64,000 nt of DNA from Gnetum montanum (GCA_015680685.1 MNCI01017954.1:560194-624193); one strand, 5' to 3'. Shown: positions 35,250-47,881, counted from the first letter of the stretch. The notes: generated by a model not told the origin, from the letters alone. Numbers and translations are program-made.

Positions 35250-38107
35250 TGTAACATCCCTATTCATTATTTATAAAATATCCTATAAATAACTAATAGA
35301 GATGCTATGAAACCCTAAGGATCTAGATTTAACCTTGATTTACTAACTCAAAAAGAAAGTAGTAAAACAGGTAAAAATTATTAATTAGAGACATAAATGT
35401 TGTAAAGTAATAGAGTATAGAAAAACTTTATAATACTTACATATATAATTCAATAAAATTTGTTTAAAGAAAAATAGATCTTTATGTAATCACAAAAACA
35501 TAAATATTTAAAAATTTCATGAGTTATATCATAAAAGAGTATGTAAAATAACAATCTCAATATCACTTGTTTCACCTTAATCAAACCTCTAAAAATAAAG
35601 ATATTCATATTTAAAATTTGCTAAATTAATTAATAAAATTTAAAATAATAGTTAAATAAAATACTAATATATAATAAATAATATTAATACTTCTTGAACA
35701 TGTGGTGCATGTCAAAATGAAAAATATTTCTTACAATCTCATTGTCCTAATGGCACAAATAGATACATGAGTCAAATATCCAAAAAAGTGTATAAGATTT
35801 CTATTTTATAGAAATAAAAGTTATACAGAAATTATTTTTCAAGTTTAGAAGGTCCATGTTGTACAGAATTAATCCACATTTCATTTCATGTCCATCTTTC
35901 GATGATTCCCTATCTACTCTGGGCTCTTTGTATTGAAATGCAGGAGAAGTTAGAACCCCTCAAAGAAGAAAAGTTAGTATATATCCCCCTTCATGAAGTG
36001 TAAAGATTCTAGGCCAAAAGTCTTAAGATATGAGCTAAGAAAAGGTTTTCAATAAAATATTCAAAAATGTTTCAAAGTTTAGAAATGCCATAAAAATTTC
36101 CACAAATTCAAAAAAAAATAAAAAAATCCAAATATCCAAAAGGCATCCAATAATCCAAAGAATGTATATTTTATCCAGGCATCTCCAAAGGCTAGGTCTT
36201 GGTTATTCTCATTGCCAAAAGGCTATGCTGATAGGTCTTGGAATTACCTCACTACTCTCATTAGATTATCCCTTTAATTATTTAATGTCCAAAGATATAA
36301 ATTTTTCCAACAAAAATCCAAAGAGTGTATATTTGAACTAGACATCTTTAAAGGCTAGGTCTTGGTTATCCTAACAACCAAAATAATATATTGACAGGTC
36401 TTGGAATAACCTTAGTACTATCATCAGATTATCCTCTTTACCCCAAATAAGTCACTCATGAAATATTATTTTATTATATTCCAAAAATTCAAAATATTTT
36501 CAAAATAACCAAAAATGCATAAAAGCCAAAATTTTACAATTTGTTTTTTGCAAAATCATGTTTATATTAAAATCTCATAAAACTAATCATAAAATATTCA
36601 AGAAGGAGGTTGGACAAAGTTTTCACAATTTCAAAATGCACAAAAAAGTTGGAAAATAGTCTAGATAGGATTAAAATATAAAAATAAATTCAAAATGATT
36701 AAAATCTAGTAAAATCTCAACATAATAATCAAAATTGTAGAAGAATAATAGAAAACAAAAAAGCATAGAGGAGGAATAGAAAATCCATAAAAATATAGGA
36801 TAGCCACATAAAAAGAAGCATAAAATAATCTTTCTTGTGCTGGTAGAGCTTCCATAATCTTCTTAACATCTTTCTTTTCTACTTAACACACTTAATTTTT
36901 TACTTTTCTTAACTCATTGTATCCAAAAGGCTTCTACAAACTGAGATTAGATGTATCTAAGACCATAATTTATTTATAAGGGGAAGAATGAAAGAAACTA
37001 GACTAAAATTAAGTTTAAAACAAAAAAGAAAGGATAAAAAATATATTTAAAAAAAACATGATGGAACATGATTTTGGAAAAATGACAATGGAAAACTAAA
37101 TGACAAAAACAAGCAGTAAAAAATAAGTGGCCGAAGAGGCAGTGGAAAAAAAAATTCAAAAGGCAGTGGGTAAAAAGGTAATATGCATAACATATGTTAT
37201 ATGTTATGCATGTAACATATATATGCTTTTCTTACACATCATGCACTAGAACATGCTTTTCAATGTCTTGACTTTTAATTTTTAATTTTTTTATGATAAA
37301 CTCCTTTTATAAGTTATTTTCCTCATTTTCTCTTTCCACTAATATTGTTTTCACTTAAACACTTGTAACATGTACATCGAGATTTCAAATCAAATTTTAT
37401 TTGAACCTACACAATCCTTATCAAGTATTTTACCTAATTGTATTCGTATGCTAAAATATTATCTAGGTGTTACTTATCATAGTCACTTAGTTAAAATCTC
37501 AAAACTTTTATGGTATTTTTAGTAAACTAAAAATGTGATATCTTGAAAACCGCAACTCCAATTCTAGTGAATAACATTTTTAAGCATTGGAAGGTATTTC
37601 TCTAATAAAATTAATTTATGTAATATTCAATTATAATTAAAAATGGACTTCAAATTCTAGTTTAATGACAAAAAGCAACAAGCATTATGACTTGGGCAAA
37701 GTTAGTGTTGAAAATTGCTCAATGAATAAACTATTATGTAATCACATATGTATAATAAAATAAAAATATGGATAATTAAATGTGTATAATAAAGAATAAA
37801 TGTGCATAACAAATATTGAATATATAGAAGTAAATGTTCATAAAGAATAAAATATGCATAGTTAAATACTTGCAAAGGCCTAATAACTAAGCTCCAATAA
37901 TAGTAAAACAAAGGATACAAAACTTTAACAAAATACCCTAGCAAGTAGATTGCATTCACTTATGTAAGAAACTATCAACAATAATAACTTTTAACAAAAA
38001 ATAATAACAATAAGTTAATTTATTAAAACACATCTGAAAATATTAAAGAATTAATTATATGATTTAAATTAAATAATTAAATTTATGTGAATTTTTAGGT
38101 CATGATA
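35250..38107 (-). repeat. LTR of element H (about 2.86 kb), chromovirus-like
   Basis: In plus reading it starts TGTAACATCCC and ends GGTCATGATA, giving TGT...ACA-type ends with the last one decayed. On the minus strand a G-rich polypurine tract directly precedes it, so it is a 3' LTR. From memory, this combination (a G7-type tract before TGT...ACC) resembles Tekay/Del-type chromoviruses. No coding frame is seen inside. It holds a tandem duplication at 36,153-36,440. Confidence 0.65.
36153..36440 (+). repeat. 164-bp-period tandem duplication in the H LTR
   Basis: Two units start at 36,153 and 36,317 and share ATCCAAAGA(A/G)TGTATATTT, AAAGGCTAGGTCTTGGTTAT and, further on, AGGTCTTGGAAT and AGATTATCC. 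Within each unit the word AGGTCTTGG occurs twice. Confidence 0.75.
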
Positions 38108-38290
38108 CTCTCCCCCCCTTTAAGAATTTTCCTCCTAGAAAATGTGAGGAAATTTAGTTCTCATATCTTTTTTTAGTTTTCTACATTCCTAGAGCACTCA
38201 TTATGATTATTTTGGTTTTGATTTTGAAGAAAGATCAATAGTTACTCAAACATCTAATTTTGACTTGCCTATAATTTTTTAAAATTTTTT
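38108..38290 (-). mobile_element. Element H: polypurine tract and last internal bases
   Basis: On the minus strand 38,126-38,108 reads TTCTTAAAGGGGGGGAGAG, a clear polypurine tract next to the LTR. About 165 bp of internal sequence follow before element G interrupts. Too little is left to identify the pol end. Confidence 0.6.
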
Positions 38291-38291
38291 A

Positions 38292-39075
38292 TGTGATATC
38301 ATTCTTAGCACTTAGCTCCTACGATATTGCATACATGATATCATAGCCCATCAGCAATTCTATAAATAAGAGGTGGCTGTCCCTTGTTTTCACATCTAGA
38401 TCTAGACCCTTAGCAAAACTTTGGTAGTTTTACCATTCTAGAGATAGAATAATATCCATGTGCCCACAGTATGAGTCTCAAAGTGAATGGATCTTTATTT
38501 GAGCAAATTGTACCTAAGCACACATTTGTGTACGAAAATAAAGATGAACTTTATGATAAACCTTATAGTGCATGGACTAAGCTAAATAGGACTTTAATTA
38601 ATGTGAAATGCTTAATTTCTTTCTTAGATAATTAATCTTTCTCAACCCTCAACTCTCCTAGTTAAGTGCATTCAGTATGACCGCTTTGAGCATGTGTGCT
38701 ACGCTTGGTAACCCAGTAACGAATAGCATTTGGTAATCCCAGCAGCGTTGCACTAGTTCAAGATGTGTATGGAAAGTGGGAACATATATTAATGCTAGGA
38801 TGATTAAAGCTTAGTTAGTGAAAGTTAGTTACTTAGTCTCTTCACCCTTTCCTCTCTTAGCATAGGCGATAAAAAGATAAAAGACATAAAAATCATATAC
38901 CCCAGACTTAACCATACAACCGTGACAATACAAGTAAGTCTGGGAAGACAACGATTGATTAACCTTAAGTGTTCCATAAGGTGTGTAAGCACTTAGTTCT
39001 TGGAGTTTGATCAGATTGCGCATGTAATGCTCATATTCATATGGTTGAGTGTAGGGGGTACCTTGCCACTCATCA
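38292..39075 (+). repeat. 5' LTR of element G
   Basis: It ends GCCACTCATCA before the primer site at 39,077. The TATA box is at 38,360-38,368, with GATATT at 38,323 and GATATC at 38,337 (14-bp spacing) upstream. The start is taken at TGTGATATC (38,292) and is less certain than the end. It is the closest relative in the window of the LTR end at 1-181. Confidence 0.8.
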
Positions 39076-39076
39076 T

Positions 39077-39094
39077 TGGCATCGTTGCCGGGGA
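39077..39094 (+). other. Primer binding site of element G (tRNA-Asp)
   Basis: TGGCATCGTTGCCGGGGA matches the tRNA-Asp complement at 16 of 18 positions, the best-preserved primer site in the window. Confidence 0.93.
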
Positions 39095-39191
39095 CTTAGT
39101 TGTTTGTGCGCTATGTAGAACATAGGAAATCATTTACATCGTTGGGAGCTAAAACAAACCCTTAGGGTTAATTAAACGAAAATATAACATA

Positions 39192-39704
39192 ATGGTAAAT
39201 AGCACACTGAGTAAGACCAAAATGTCTTCTTCTTCGAAGAAGAGCACTTCACCACCTAGGGATAACATAAGAGATAGTCGGTGGCACAACATACATAACC
39301 AAGAACCGTCAGTTCCTCAACAATTCGGTGTGGCATATATTCATCACAATGAATATATTCCCAACTTTACCTTTGTCTTCCATCAAGACAAACAACTGTG
39401 TTGGAGAGACTTGGAGGGTAACATAGTGTTACCTCCAGACAGAGCTACCCTCAACATGCTCCTTCACACCCTTGCATGAATTGGCATGTCTCAACTATAT
39501 GCTGAGTACATTGCATGCGATTACAATGTAAGGGATTGCCATCCCATAGAAGTGCAACATCAACGGGACTTGCAGTGGGAGAGTTACCATACATCGTTGA
39601 AGGGAAAAGGACCCCATAATGCTTCGTCCATCATAAGCGAAATTAAGAGTGGTGAACCTATTTCAATAGGTTCTCCACAAAATGATGTTCCCCCTATGCT
39701 CTAG
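39192..39704 (+). pseudogene. Element G 5' ORF of unknown function
   Basis: One frame of about 170 codons runs from ATG 39,192 to 39,704 with a single TGA (39,477). It starts MVNSTLSKTKMSSSSKKS, a basic Ser/Lys-rich segment, and continues with PNFTFVFHQDKQLCWRDLEG and IVLPPDRATLNMLL. It sits where gag begins in E but has no similarity to that gag. It ends at a junction with the Tat element C. I do not recognise it; a diverged gag N-terminus or an extra 5' ORF are both possible. Confidence 0.5.
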
Positions 39705-39759
39705 ATGTGGGCTCTGCACACTTACGGTAAAAATAATGAGTTTACTGGGGGTAAAACCC

Positions 39760-39860
39760 TATTTATAGCCAATATGGCTAAAAAGAACTTACCATTTTCT
39801 CTCCCCAATTAATGTGGGATGTTCGTATAGCGTAGCACTCCCTCCATAGCATAGCAGCAC
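39760..39860 (-). promoter_or_regulatory. Antisense promoter remnant of element C
   Basis: On the minus strand a TATA box CTATAAATA (39,760-39,768) lies downstream of GCTACGC/GCTATG-type motifs (39,827-39,860). The segment is homologous to 52,140-52,330, which precedes the spliced gene of D. Its presence in both copies shows that the antisense promoter is part of the family. Confidence 0.65.
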
Positions 39861-39894
39861 TGTTTGCATCGTTGCAAGTGGGCCTGATCGAAAA

Positions 39895-40285
39895 CTTTGA
39901 CCCACTTTAAACTAGCTGTTTGCCTTCGCAAGATACAACTCGTTAGCGGTCTGCAAAGACCTTGAACTAATGCAACTCACCTTCGCAAGCACAACTCATT
40001 AACAGTCTACAAAGACCTTAAACTAATACCTTGTAGTCTCATGGGAGTAGCTTGTTAGCAGTCTGCAAAGACCTTAAACTAGCAATTTTGGTCCATAGCT
40101 TCAATCTCCTTAGTGGTCCACAAAGACCTTAAACTAATACTTTTGACATAATCCGTTAGCGGTCCACAAAGACCTTTAAACTAATTCAATTAATTCACAA
40201 ATCTAACCCGTTAGTCATCCTTAAAGACCTTAAACTAGCAGTTTTACACTTTTGCATCCAGGCAGTCTGCTACAACCTTAAACTG
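39895..40285 (+). repeat. Degenerate repeat block upstream of C RT
   Basis: About eight copies of a unit of roughly 30-60 bp carry GGTC(T/C)(G/A)CAAAGACCTTAAACTA or close variants. It corresponds to D's block at 51,797-52,110. Confidence 0.75.
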
Positions 40286-40432
40286 GTAGATTGCATACTT
40301 TGTATCATAGTTTATAATTATTTCAACTATTCACATCTCATTGCTACTTTACAAATGTTTACTATGCATTGTTTCTACAAAAAAGGTATCCCTTGACTTA
40401 GCATTTATCTCATTGTGGTAGGTTGAGCAAGA

Positions 40433-43400
40433 ATGGTAATGCACCATGATCTTTCTTCACCTCTAGCCTTGATAAGTCCACACGACGAGCTTGCAAGACA
40501 ACTGAACCCAAAGTCAATAGACTGGGAATCATCCACAGATAGCACTATAGCAACCTTAGAAACATCCCTAGATTGGCCTGAACATCTGGTCCAAGCCCTA
40601 GATTTAGAGGCCGAAGATGTAATTGGGGATCCTCTCATCAAAACACTTGTGACTACATCCAGGGGGAAGTAAAAACATTAAAACTTAGCTCCCTCCTAGA
40701 TTCACAAACACACATAGATGTATCCAACATACTGCAAGATAACATCAAGGTCTTTGCATGGTCTTACAATGACATGCCAGGTTTAGACTTGAGGCTTATA
40801 TAGCGCAACATTGTCTTAGATCCACGTATGAAAGTAGTTAAGCAGAAGGCTTGTAAGGTTAAACCGGAGATTGCACTCGTTGTACAGGATGAAATCACCA
40901 AGATGTATCAGGTTGGTTTCATCTGGGTAGTTGATTACTCAGAGTGGGTGTCAAACATCGTTGTGGTTTCTAAGAAAACGGGAGGAATACGAATCTGTAT
41001 AGACTTCCTGGATCTGAACAAAGCAACAATCAAGGAAAACTTCCAACTGCCGAGTATTGATCAACTCATCAACACTATGGCTGGTCATGCTCTGTTATCC
41101 TTCATGGACGGTTTCTCTAGTTACAACCAAATTTGCATAAACCCAAATCATTAATTAACAACAACTTTCATGATCCCATGGGGTACTTTTTGTTACACTA
41201 TGATGCCTTTTGGGCTCAAAAATGCCAAAGTAACCTACTAGAGAGCCATGACATACATCTTTAGTGACTACATCCTAGAAATGCTGAACGACTATGTGGA
41301 TGACATAGCAGTCAAATCTAAAGAGGCCATTGATCATCCCAACAATCTAGGTGTAGTCCTCAAGCACTGCCTGATACATGATTTATGCCTTAACCCAAAA
41401 AAATGTGTCTTTGAGGTGAGAACCGAATGCATGTTAGGGTTTGTAGTATCAGAGGCTAGAATATGAGTGGACCTTGACAAAGGTAGGGCCATTGTTAATC
41501 TAGCACTCCCTACAAACCTTAAGGAATTACATGGGTTACAAGGTAGAGTACAGCTCATCAGAAGGTTTATAGCAAATTTGACTGACAAGTTACACCCCAT
41601 GCAACATCTACTAAAGAAAGGGGTTAACTTCGAATGGAAAACACAATGCCAACAAGCCTTTGATGATCTAAAAAAAGAGCTTTTACACCTCCCAACTATT
41701 TACCCACCATAGAGGGATAAGCCTTTCTATATCTACCTTGCCACCTTAGACACGTCTATCATGGCATTGTTATGTTAGAGACAAGATGACGGCTCTGAGA
41801 TTCCATTATATTACCTAAGTCATGCATTAATAGCATATGAGGCAAAATACAATGAGGTGGAGAGAAACTGCCTTGCCCTAGTCTTTGCACTAAAAAAATG
41901 GAGGCATTATCTATTTCATTGTAGAGTTAACATCATTTGCAAGAGCAATGTACTCTGGGCTATCACAAACAATCTGTATGAAAGAAGCAGGATAGCCCAG
42001 TGGAAATCCATAATAGTGGAATTCGATTTGCATTATGTGAGCCAATCGTTGATAAAAGGTCAAGCTATAGTTGTGCAACTCACGACCTCACCCATCAATG
42101 ATTAGGCAATCATAGATCCTGAATTCCCTGACGAGCATGTTAGCACTATCAATGTTGTCCTGTCGCATCTTGAAGCTACTTTGCATTTCGATGGTGCCTC
42201 AACCACGCGAGGAAGTAGTGCAGCTGCTGTCATTACGTTTCCCTCTAGTGAAATGCAACCCTTTGCTTATCGCTTTGCATTCCTTTGTATGAACAACGTG
42301 GTAGAGTATAGAGGATTACTTAGAGGCCTTTTAGCAATCCAAGCATTAAGCATTCAACACCTGGTGATTTGTGATGATTCACAACTCATCGTGAATCAAA
42401 TCACTGAGGTCTACACCTGCAAAGCTATGCATCTACAGCCCTATTGTGATCTAGTGAAAAATTTGCTTAAACAGTTTGCAAGAATAGATATTCAACATGT
42501 GCCGTGCAACAAAAACACAGTAGCAGATGCCTTGGCCACCCTAGCATTAAACGTACCACCACGCTTGTTTGTAAGTTTGCCCACTTGGATTACCAAGTGT
42601 ACGGAGCCTATCACTCAAGTGGTACACGTAGCCTTTGTTAGTGCTATGGATACCCAGGAGTGGTACTCCAACATTAAAGCTTACCTGCAACATGGTGAGC
42701 GCCCACGCAGATTGACTTCTACCTAGAGAGATGCGATCCACAAGCATGCTCGACAATATGTGCTTATGGGAGACAACGCCCTGTGTAGATGCTCCTTTGA
42801 TGGGATATTGCTGGCATGCGTAAATGAGGGGCAAGCGTAGAAGGTCATTAATGAGATACACAAGGGATTATGTGGTGGGAACATAGCACCTAGGGCCATG
42901 GCAGCAAAAATCATACACCTAGAATACTATTGGCCTCACATGAAGAGCAATTTCCCAGCTAAAGTCAAGACTTGTGATACATGCCAAAGATACACAAATC
43001 TCATACACGTTTCACCCACAGAATTGCACCCAACGTAGATCACGTGGCCATTCCAATGATGGGGAATAGACATCATAGGACCTATCATGCCTAAGTCTTC
43101 CATAGGGCATAGCTTCATCATCACCACCACCCAGTATTTTACAAAGTGGGTGGAAGCTATTCCCCTTAGGAAGACTACATCTCAACAGGTTTACCACTTC
43201 ATCTTAGATAACATTATGATGAGGTTTGGGCTTCCCATGACCATTGTAATCGACAACGGGCCACAATTTAGTAGTGTGGGAACCAAAACCTTTTGCAGCA
43301 ATCTTGGCATTAGGCAATCGTTCTCCTCACCATACTACCTACAAGAAAATGGACAAGTAGAAGCTACGAACAAGTCCATCATCAACTTGCTCAAGAAAAT

Positions 43401-43902
43401 ACTTAACAATAGCAAGAGAATATGGCACAAGAAAATCCTCTATGTGCTGTGGGATTATAGGATGACACGTAGGACTACAATAGTTAAGACTCCTTATAGT
43501 CTTGTTTATGGATTTGAAGCGGTGTTACCTCTTGAGCTGTAGGTACCCTCACTTCGAATGATCCTATTAAATGTCATGAGAGAAGCCCAGAATAATGAGT
43601 CATGGATCATTGACATCGACTCAATAGAGGAGGAGCATGCATAGACACTTGGTCACATAGAGTAATATCAAAACAGGTAATGGCAAAAGCATCATGCAAA
43701 CCTGCATCAACGACCAGTAAAGAAGGGGGACCTCATTCTCAAGGTTGTCGATGAGCATGTGAGCAAATTCTTAGCAAATTGGAAAGGTCCATTCATGGTC
43801 ATAAAAGCCTATGGGAATGGAGCCTTCAAGCTAGCAGACATGGATGAAAACGAGTTCGCAAATTCTGTGAATCATTCATATCTAAAGCCATACTACATTT
43901 AA
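40433..43902 (+). pseudogene. pol: Element C RT-RNase H-aRNase H-integrase ORF (broken, best-preserved pol)
   Basis: From ATG 40,433 nearly one frame runs to TAA 43,900-43,902. RT (40,828-41,470) shows ICIDFLDLNKATIKENFQLP and an intact YVDD at 41,292-41,303. RNase H is at about 41,716-42,060 (YNEVERNCLALVFALKKW). The second RNase H (42,181-42,560) has LHFDGAS, NNVVEYRGL, ICDDSQLIVNQI and NKNTVADALATLAL, the D-E-D-D series. Integrase (42,850-43,880) has CDTCQ, GIDIIGP, IDNGPQF and NGQVEATN, but a zinc-binding His reads Asn (LCGGN). Ends HSYLKPYYI. D has the same start codon position. Confidence 0.88.
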
Positions 43903-43944
43903 TGCATGAGCAAGGTAAGAAATCATCCACTCATCTGCTACAAT

Positions 43945-44530
43945 GTTAAACTGGCATAGACGATCCTCTATGACTTTAAACTGGCCTATCCATCATATGC
44001 TATGATAATAAACTAGCATAGCAGTCTACTAGAACCTTAAACTAGCACAACCATTATCTGCTACGACATAAAACTGGCACAACACGTCCGCTATGATGTA
44101 AAAATGGCAAAGCACGTCTGCTACAACGTAAAATTGGCAAAGCACATTCGCTACAACATAAAACTAGAAAAGGCAGTCCGCTATGACTATAAACTAGCAT
44201 AGACAGTCCGCTATGACTATAAACTGGCATAGGCAGTCCGCTATGAATATAAACTAGCACAGATTATCTGCCATGATGTAAAACTGGCAAAGCACATTTG
44301 CTACGATGTTAAACTAGCCCATCCACCATCCGCTATGACGATAAACTAGCACAGTGGTCTGCTAGGACCTTAAACTAGCATAGCCACCATCTGCTACGAT
44401 GATAAACTAGCACAGTGGTCTGTTAGGACTTTAAATTAGCACAACGATTTGCTAGGACCTTAAACTAGCGCACCACGGTCTGCTAAGACCTTAAGCCAGC
44501 ACATCAAATGATCTACCAGGACCTTAAACT
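43945..44530 (+). repeat. Degenerate repeat block downstream of C integrase
   Basis: About 18 copies of a unit near 30-37 bp contain TAAACT(A/G)GCA followed by a GTC(C/T)GCTA(T/C)GA-like core. The period varies. It corresponds to D's block at 47,882-48,190 and is related to the block upstream of RT. Confidence 0.8.
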
Positions 44531-45903
44531 AGGTTTGTGCACATCCTCAGCATGCATCCATGACTCATCAAGAAAGCAAGTGTGCACATTGTCGACACGG
44601 GGTGGGATGTTGTAGTTCCAGAATGTAGTTCACAATGCCAAGAAAATACCCTCTGAAATATATGCAACACCATTGCCCCTGGCATCTTGCTGATCCTTCG
44701 AAGATGTTGTATGACATCTTGCTGACCTTTTGAAGCTACCACTACCATGACCCTTCACCCTGGCAGTAGCTTCCATGGTTAGCACCTGCTGCTCGAGTCC
44801 CAACACTATTGTGACCCAGCCACAATATTGCTATCCTCTAGCCCCTCGCTATCGCCCAAGCCTAAAAGAAATTTAGCTGTTTGGTAGCCCATCTCACAGC
44901 TGAACTACATGATGTTTGCCTTGGATGGGGACTCCTAAGCACTCACATCACCACAATTCCTAGCCTCCTCAGTGCTTGTCTCTCCATGTTGATGCTGCCA
45001 GACCTGCTACTGGCCTTTCTGGTTTGGACATCGCATGCCTCAGCAACAATGTCTAGTGTTCTAGTAGCGTCCAAAGTAAGCAAGACCTTTACCTTCATTT
45101 CACTTGATGGTTGTTTCTTCTAGTTTGCTCTCTATTGTGTTTGTAGGGTACATGCCAGAGGGGCGTCGGTCAGGGGTGCGTTTCACCAAGGTGGTAGGAT
45201 GCTACATCGTTCCAAGATGGCTGTCCTGACTAGCTTGGCTACTTTGGAGTGCACATCCTCTCCTCACCCTTAACCTCCTATACCTCATTCCTTACACATA
45301 CAGTTCTCCTTCCCACACATCTTTTACGATTTTTTCTTGATGCCTGTAAAAACCTCTCTTATGCTTAATCGCAAAGTCCATGATGTGCGTAATGCAACTC
45401 TCCACATGGGAAGCATCTATAAGCAGGTTAAAGCCCCACATGGATGTAACGCAACTCATCCTAGGAAAGAAACACCTGTCCTGCAACAACAATGTTGTTT
45501 GCAAAGGAAAATGACAAAATAGCAAAAGAAATGCGTAAAAGAGCAAGCTCAAAAAAATGTGCCTAAAAAAATGGCACATCAGCTATTTCACAATGACCGT
45601 CTCTAAGCATTTCAATGAAATGTTAGAAGCCTGCAAAGGAAAAGATGCTCATGCATATTGACTCCCTCACAAGCACTTTGACGAGGACCCACATTGCTAC
45701 TTCTTTCTCTTCCTGAAACCATCCTCATAGCTCCACCCTTTTCCCTTTCCCTACATAACTATCTTGGCACTCTTAATGCATAGCTGAGTGACATCTCGAT
45801 GATCACTACAGAGTGATGCTAGTGTCTTGTCTATTGTGGTGTTTTGTATTCTTTGTCGGCGTCTCTTAGGTCCATGCTCCAGACATCAACAAAGAGGGGC
45901 TAA
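44531..45903 (+). other. 3' tail of element C, with polypurine tract
   Basis: The first 430 bp match D's tail (47,434-47,880, reverse). The rest is unique to C. No supported coding frame. A purine run CAACAAAGAGGGGC at about 45,887-45,900 precedes the LTR and is the likely polypurine tract. Confidence 0.6.
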
Positions 45904-47433
45904 TGAAACACCATAAAATTTCAAGACCCTCTTGCTTCACCAGGGTTTTGGGATTCAGGTAAGGGATTTCCACAAATGTAACGTCATGATAGTTTGGTAG
46001 GAAATGAATGCACTAAGTTTAGACTGTCTAGTCTGGCAATTTTTCTACTTCCAGAGCTGACAGGCCCAATAGACTCTCCGGCCTGCCCACCTGGATGATT
46101 CACATAGCTAATAGTCTACTAAAAAACCATGCATGGAGTTGTTGGCAGTGTTTAGGATGGGTAAAAAATTTTAAAAAGTTTTTTAGTGGAGAAGTGTACT
46201 ACGCTATGCTACGCTGCGTAGCATAGCAAGCCTTCGAAACATCAAGCAAATGTCCGAATGCAAGTTTTAGTAAGATGTTCACTTAAAAGAAAAGTTAGAA
46301 ATCAACCAACATAGGGTGCTATGCTATGCTATGCTACACAACATAGCACAGCAAAGTAAGGGCAAAAAAAGCAAATTTTTCTCATTATAGTTGAGAGAAG
46401 TGCAAGTTACATTGGCTGCTACGCTATGCTACGTTACGTAGCGTAGCATAGCATAGCAAATATGCAAGTTGACAAAATGGTCCAAAATTTAATCCTGCAT
46501 GCACCAAAACTTTCAGCAAGAGCTAGCAACTTCAACCCAAGTTCCTCTTTTCCAAACTAGTGGCTACACTGTGCTACACTACACAGCGTAGCACAGCATA
46601 GCAGGCAGCTACGCCACGCCAACATGCTATGCTACGCAGCATAGCACAGTGTAGCAGGTGGCTACGCTAGGCCAACATGCTATGCTAGATAGCTTAGTAC
46701 AGCATAGCAAGTAGCTACGCCTCTCCAATGGGCTTCATTCCTCACTTGCATTGCTGGCATGAGCAGTTTTGATAGTGTAGCAAGTTCACAACTAGCATCG
46801 TGCATCTTTGCAGTAACAACATGTTGGCATCTTGTGGGTCTAGGACACATGGCATTCAGACCTCATTTCTTGCCTAATCTTGGTCCTATAAATACCTCGA
46901 TGAGCAACGCTCAAAGGGTTGGAAAATTGACAATTTATCATGTTGGAAAATTTTGGTAGTTGGCAATTTGTTGGCAAAATAGAGCAGTTGGCTTTTTAGC
47001 ATTTTGCATTATTTACTTTCAAGTCTGGATTCAAGAACATAGTTGGCATACTTTGAGCATTCTAATTACCTTTGGAATCTCTGTGCCTCCCAGTGTTGCA
47101 CAACCGATTGTACCAATCTCAACAAAGTAAAGCTGCGATCTTGAGGCGGTGCATTTTCTAACTCCATTTTGCTTTACATTCTTATCCATTATCATTGCAT
47201 TTTATATCATTTTTGTCCCATTACATTTAATAATTTTTATATCATGCTACAAACATTGTTTCCGAATTAAACATTCATGTAAGGTTAAGTTACACCGACT
47301 AAGTCCTTGTCTGATCGACCAGACCATTCAGGGCATCCCACCTTCATTTTATCCAGCACGGCCCTTGCACAGATTTGGGGTTAAAATTGTTCACCCAAAG
47401 ACCTCTTAGTGTTTCCAGCCACTAATGTTTTCA
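45904..47433 (+). repeat. 3' LTR of element C (1,530 bp)
   Basis: It starts TGAAACACC and ends ATGTTTTCA, forming a short inverted end pair. The last 200 bp match 62,156-62,330 on the minus strand, for example CCAGCCACTAAT and GATTTGGGGTTA. The TATA box is at 46,886-46,894, with hairpin-forming motifs at 46,198-46,718. The flank after 47,433 is element D's tail, so C appears inserted in D. Confidence 0.8.
46198..46718 (+). promoter_or_regulatory. Hairpin array GCTACGCTATGC / GCATAGCGTAGC in C LTR U3
   Basis: Six inverted-repeat clusters centre near 46,214, 46,336, 46,438, 46,583, 46,640 and 46,692. The best, 46,417-46,459, pairs GCTACGCTATGCTACG with CGTAGCATAGCATAGC-like sequence. They lie upstream of the TATA box and are the counterpart of the GATATC array in the E family. 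Confidence 0.75.
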
Positions 47434-47881
47434 GTTGCTATAATGATGTAGGTGCTCAAGATTCCTCAGCCAAGGCAAGCATTATGCAGTCTAGTTGCAA
47501 GGTGAGGAGCCTAACAACTAAATGCCTCTTGGACTTGGATGATGGCGAGGGCTTGAGGATGGCAACCTTGTGGCTAGGCCACAATAGTGCTAGGACTCTG
47601 ATAGCAAGGGTTGATAGCCAGAGCTATTCCCAGGATGACTGGTTGTGGTAGTGATAGCTCTAGAAGGTCAACAAGATGTCAAATGACATATCTAGAAGAT
47701 CAGCAAGATGCAAGGGGCGATGATGCTACATGTGTTTCAAAGGATGTTTCCTTAGCAACATGAACTTTGTTCTAGAACTACAACATCCCACCCTGTGTTG
47801 TTTAAGAGTTTTGGAAGTGTGCATGCTCGCTTGTTCATAGAACTCACATGTGTGCACTGGGAAGCATTGTACTATGAACCT
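47434..47881 (-). other. 3' tail of element D
   Basis: It matches 44,531-44,957 of C (for example CATCTTGCTGATC(C/T)T and TGCCTTGG) and ends where C's LTR begins. No gene is seen. Confidence 0.7.

Larger units (their letters stand above)
39705..47433 (+). mobile_element. Element C: Tat-type Ty3/gypsy element, 5' truncated
   Basis: It begins abruptly at about 39,705 inside the region that in D is the promoter of an opposite-strand gene. It continues with repeat block, RT-RNase H-second RNase H-integrase, repeat block, tail, polypurine tract and a 3' LTR (45,904-47,433). The second, RNase HI-like domain between RNase H and integrase marks the Tat lineage. 5' LTR, gag and protease are missing. 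D (minus strand) is a second copy of the same family. Confidence 0.85.

Noticed and set aside
37702-37959. Tyr/Leu-rich minus-strand ORF of 85 codons, possibly membrane protein
   Set aside because: It lies in the A/T-rich LTR of element H, has no start context or homologue, and its composition follows from base bias.
39077-39094. Possible tRNA-Asp gene fragment (also 19,650 and 8,218)
   Set aside because: Only the 18-nt primer site is present, next to an LTR end; no cloverleaf sequence follows.
43945-44530. CRISPR-like array of about 30-bp repeats
   Set aside because: Repeats are degenerate with variable period, there are no constant-length spacers or cas genes, and the block is inside a plant retrotransposon and has counterparts in D.
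44881-45123. 80-codon ORF with hydrophobic segments, possible env-like gene
   Set aside because: It is short, not conserved in D's tail, and lacks any recognisable feature.
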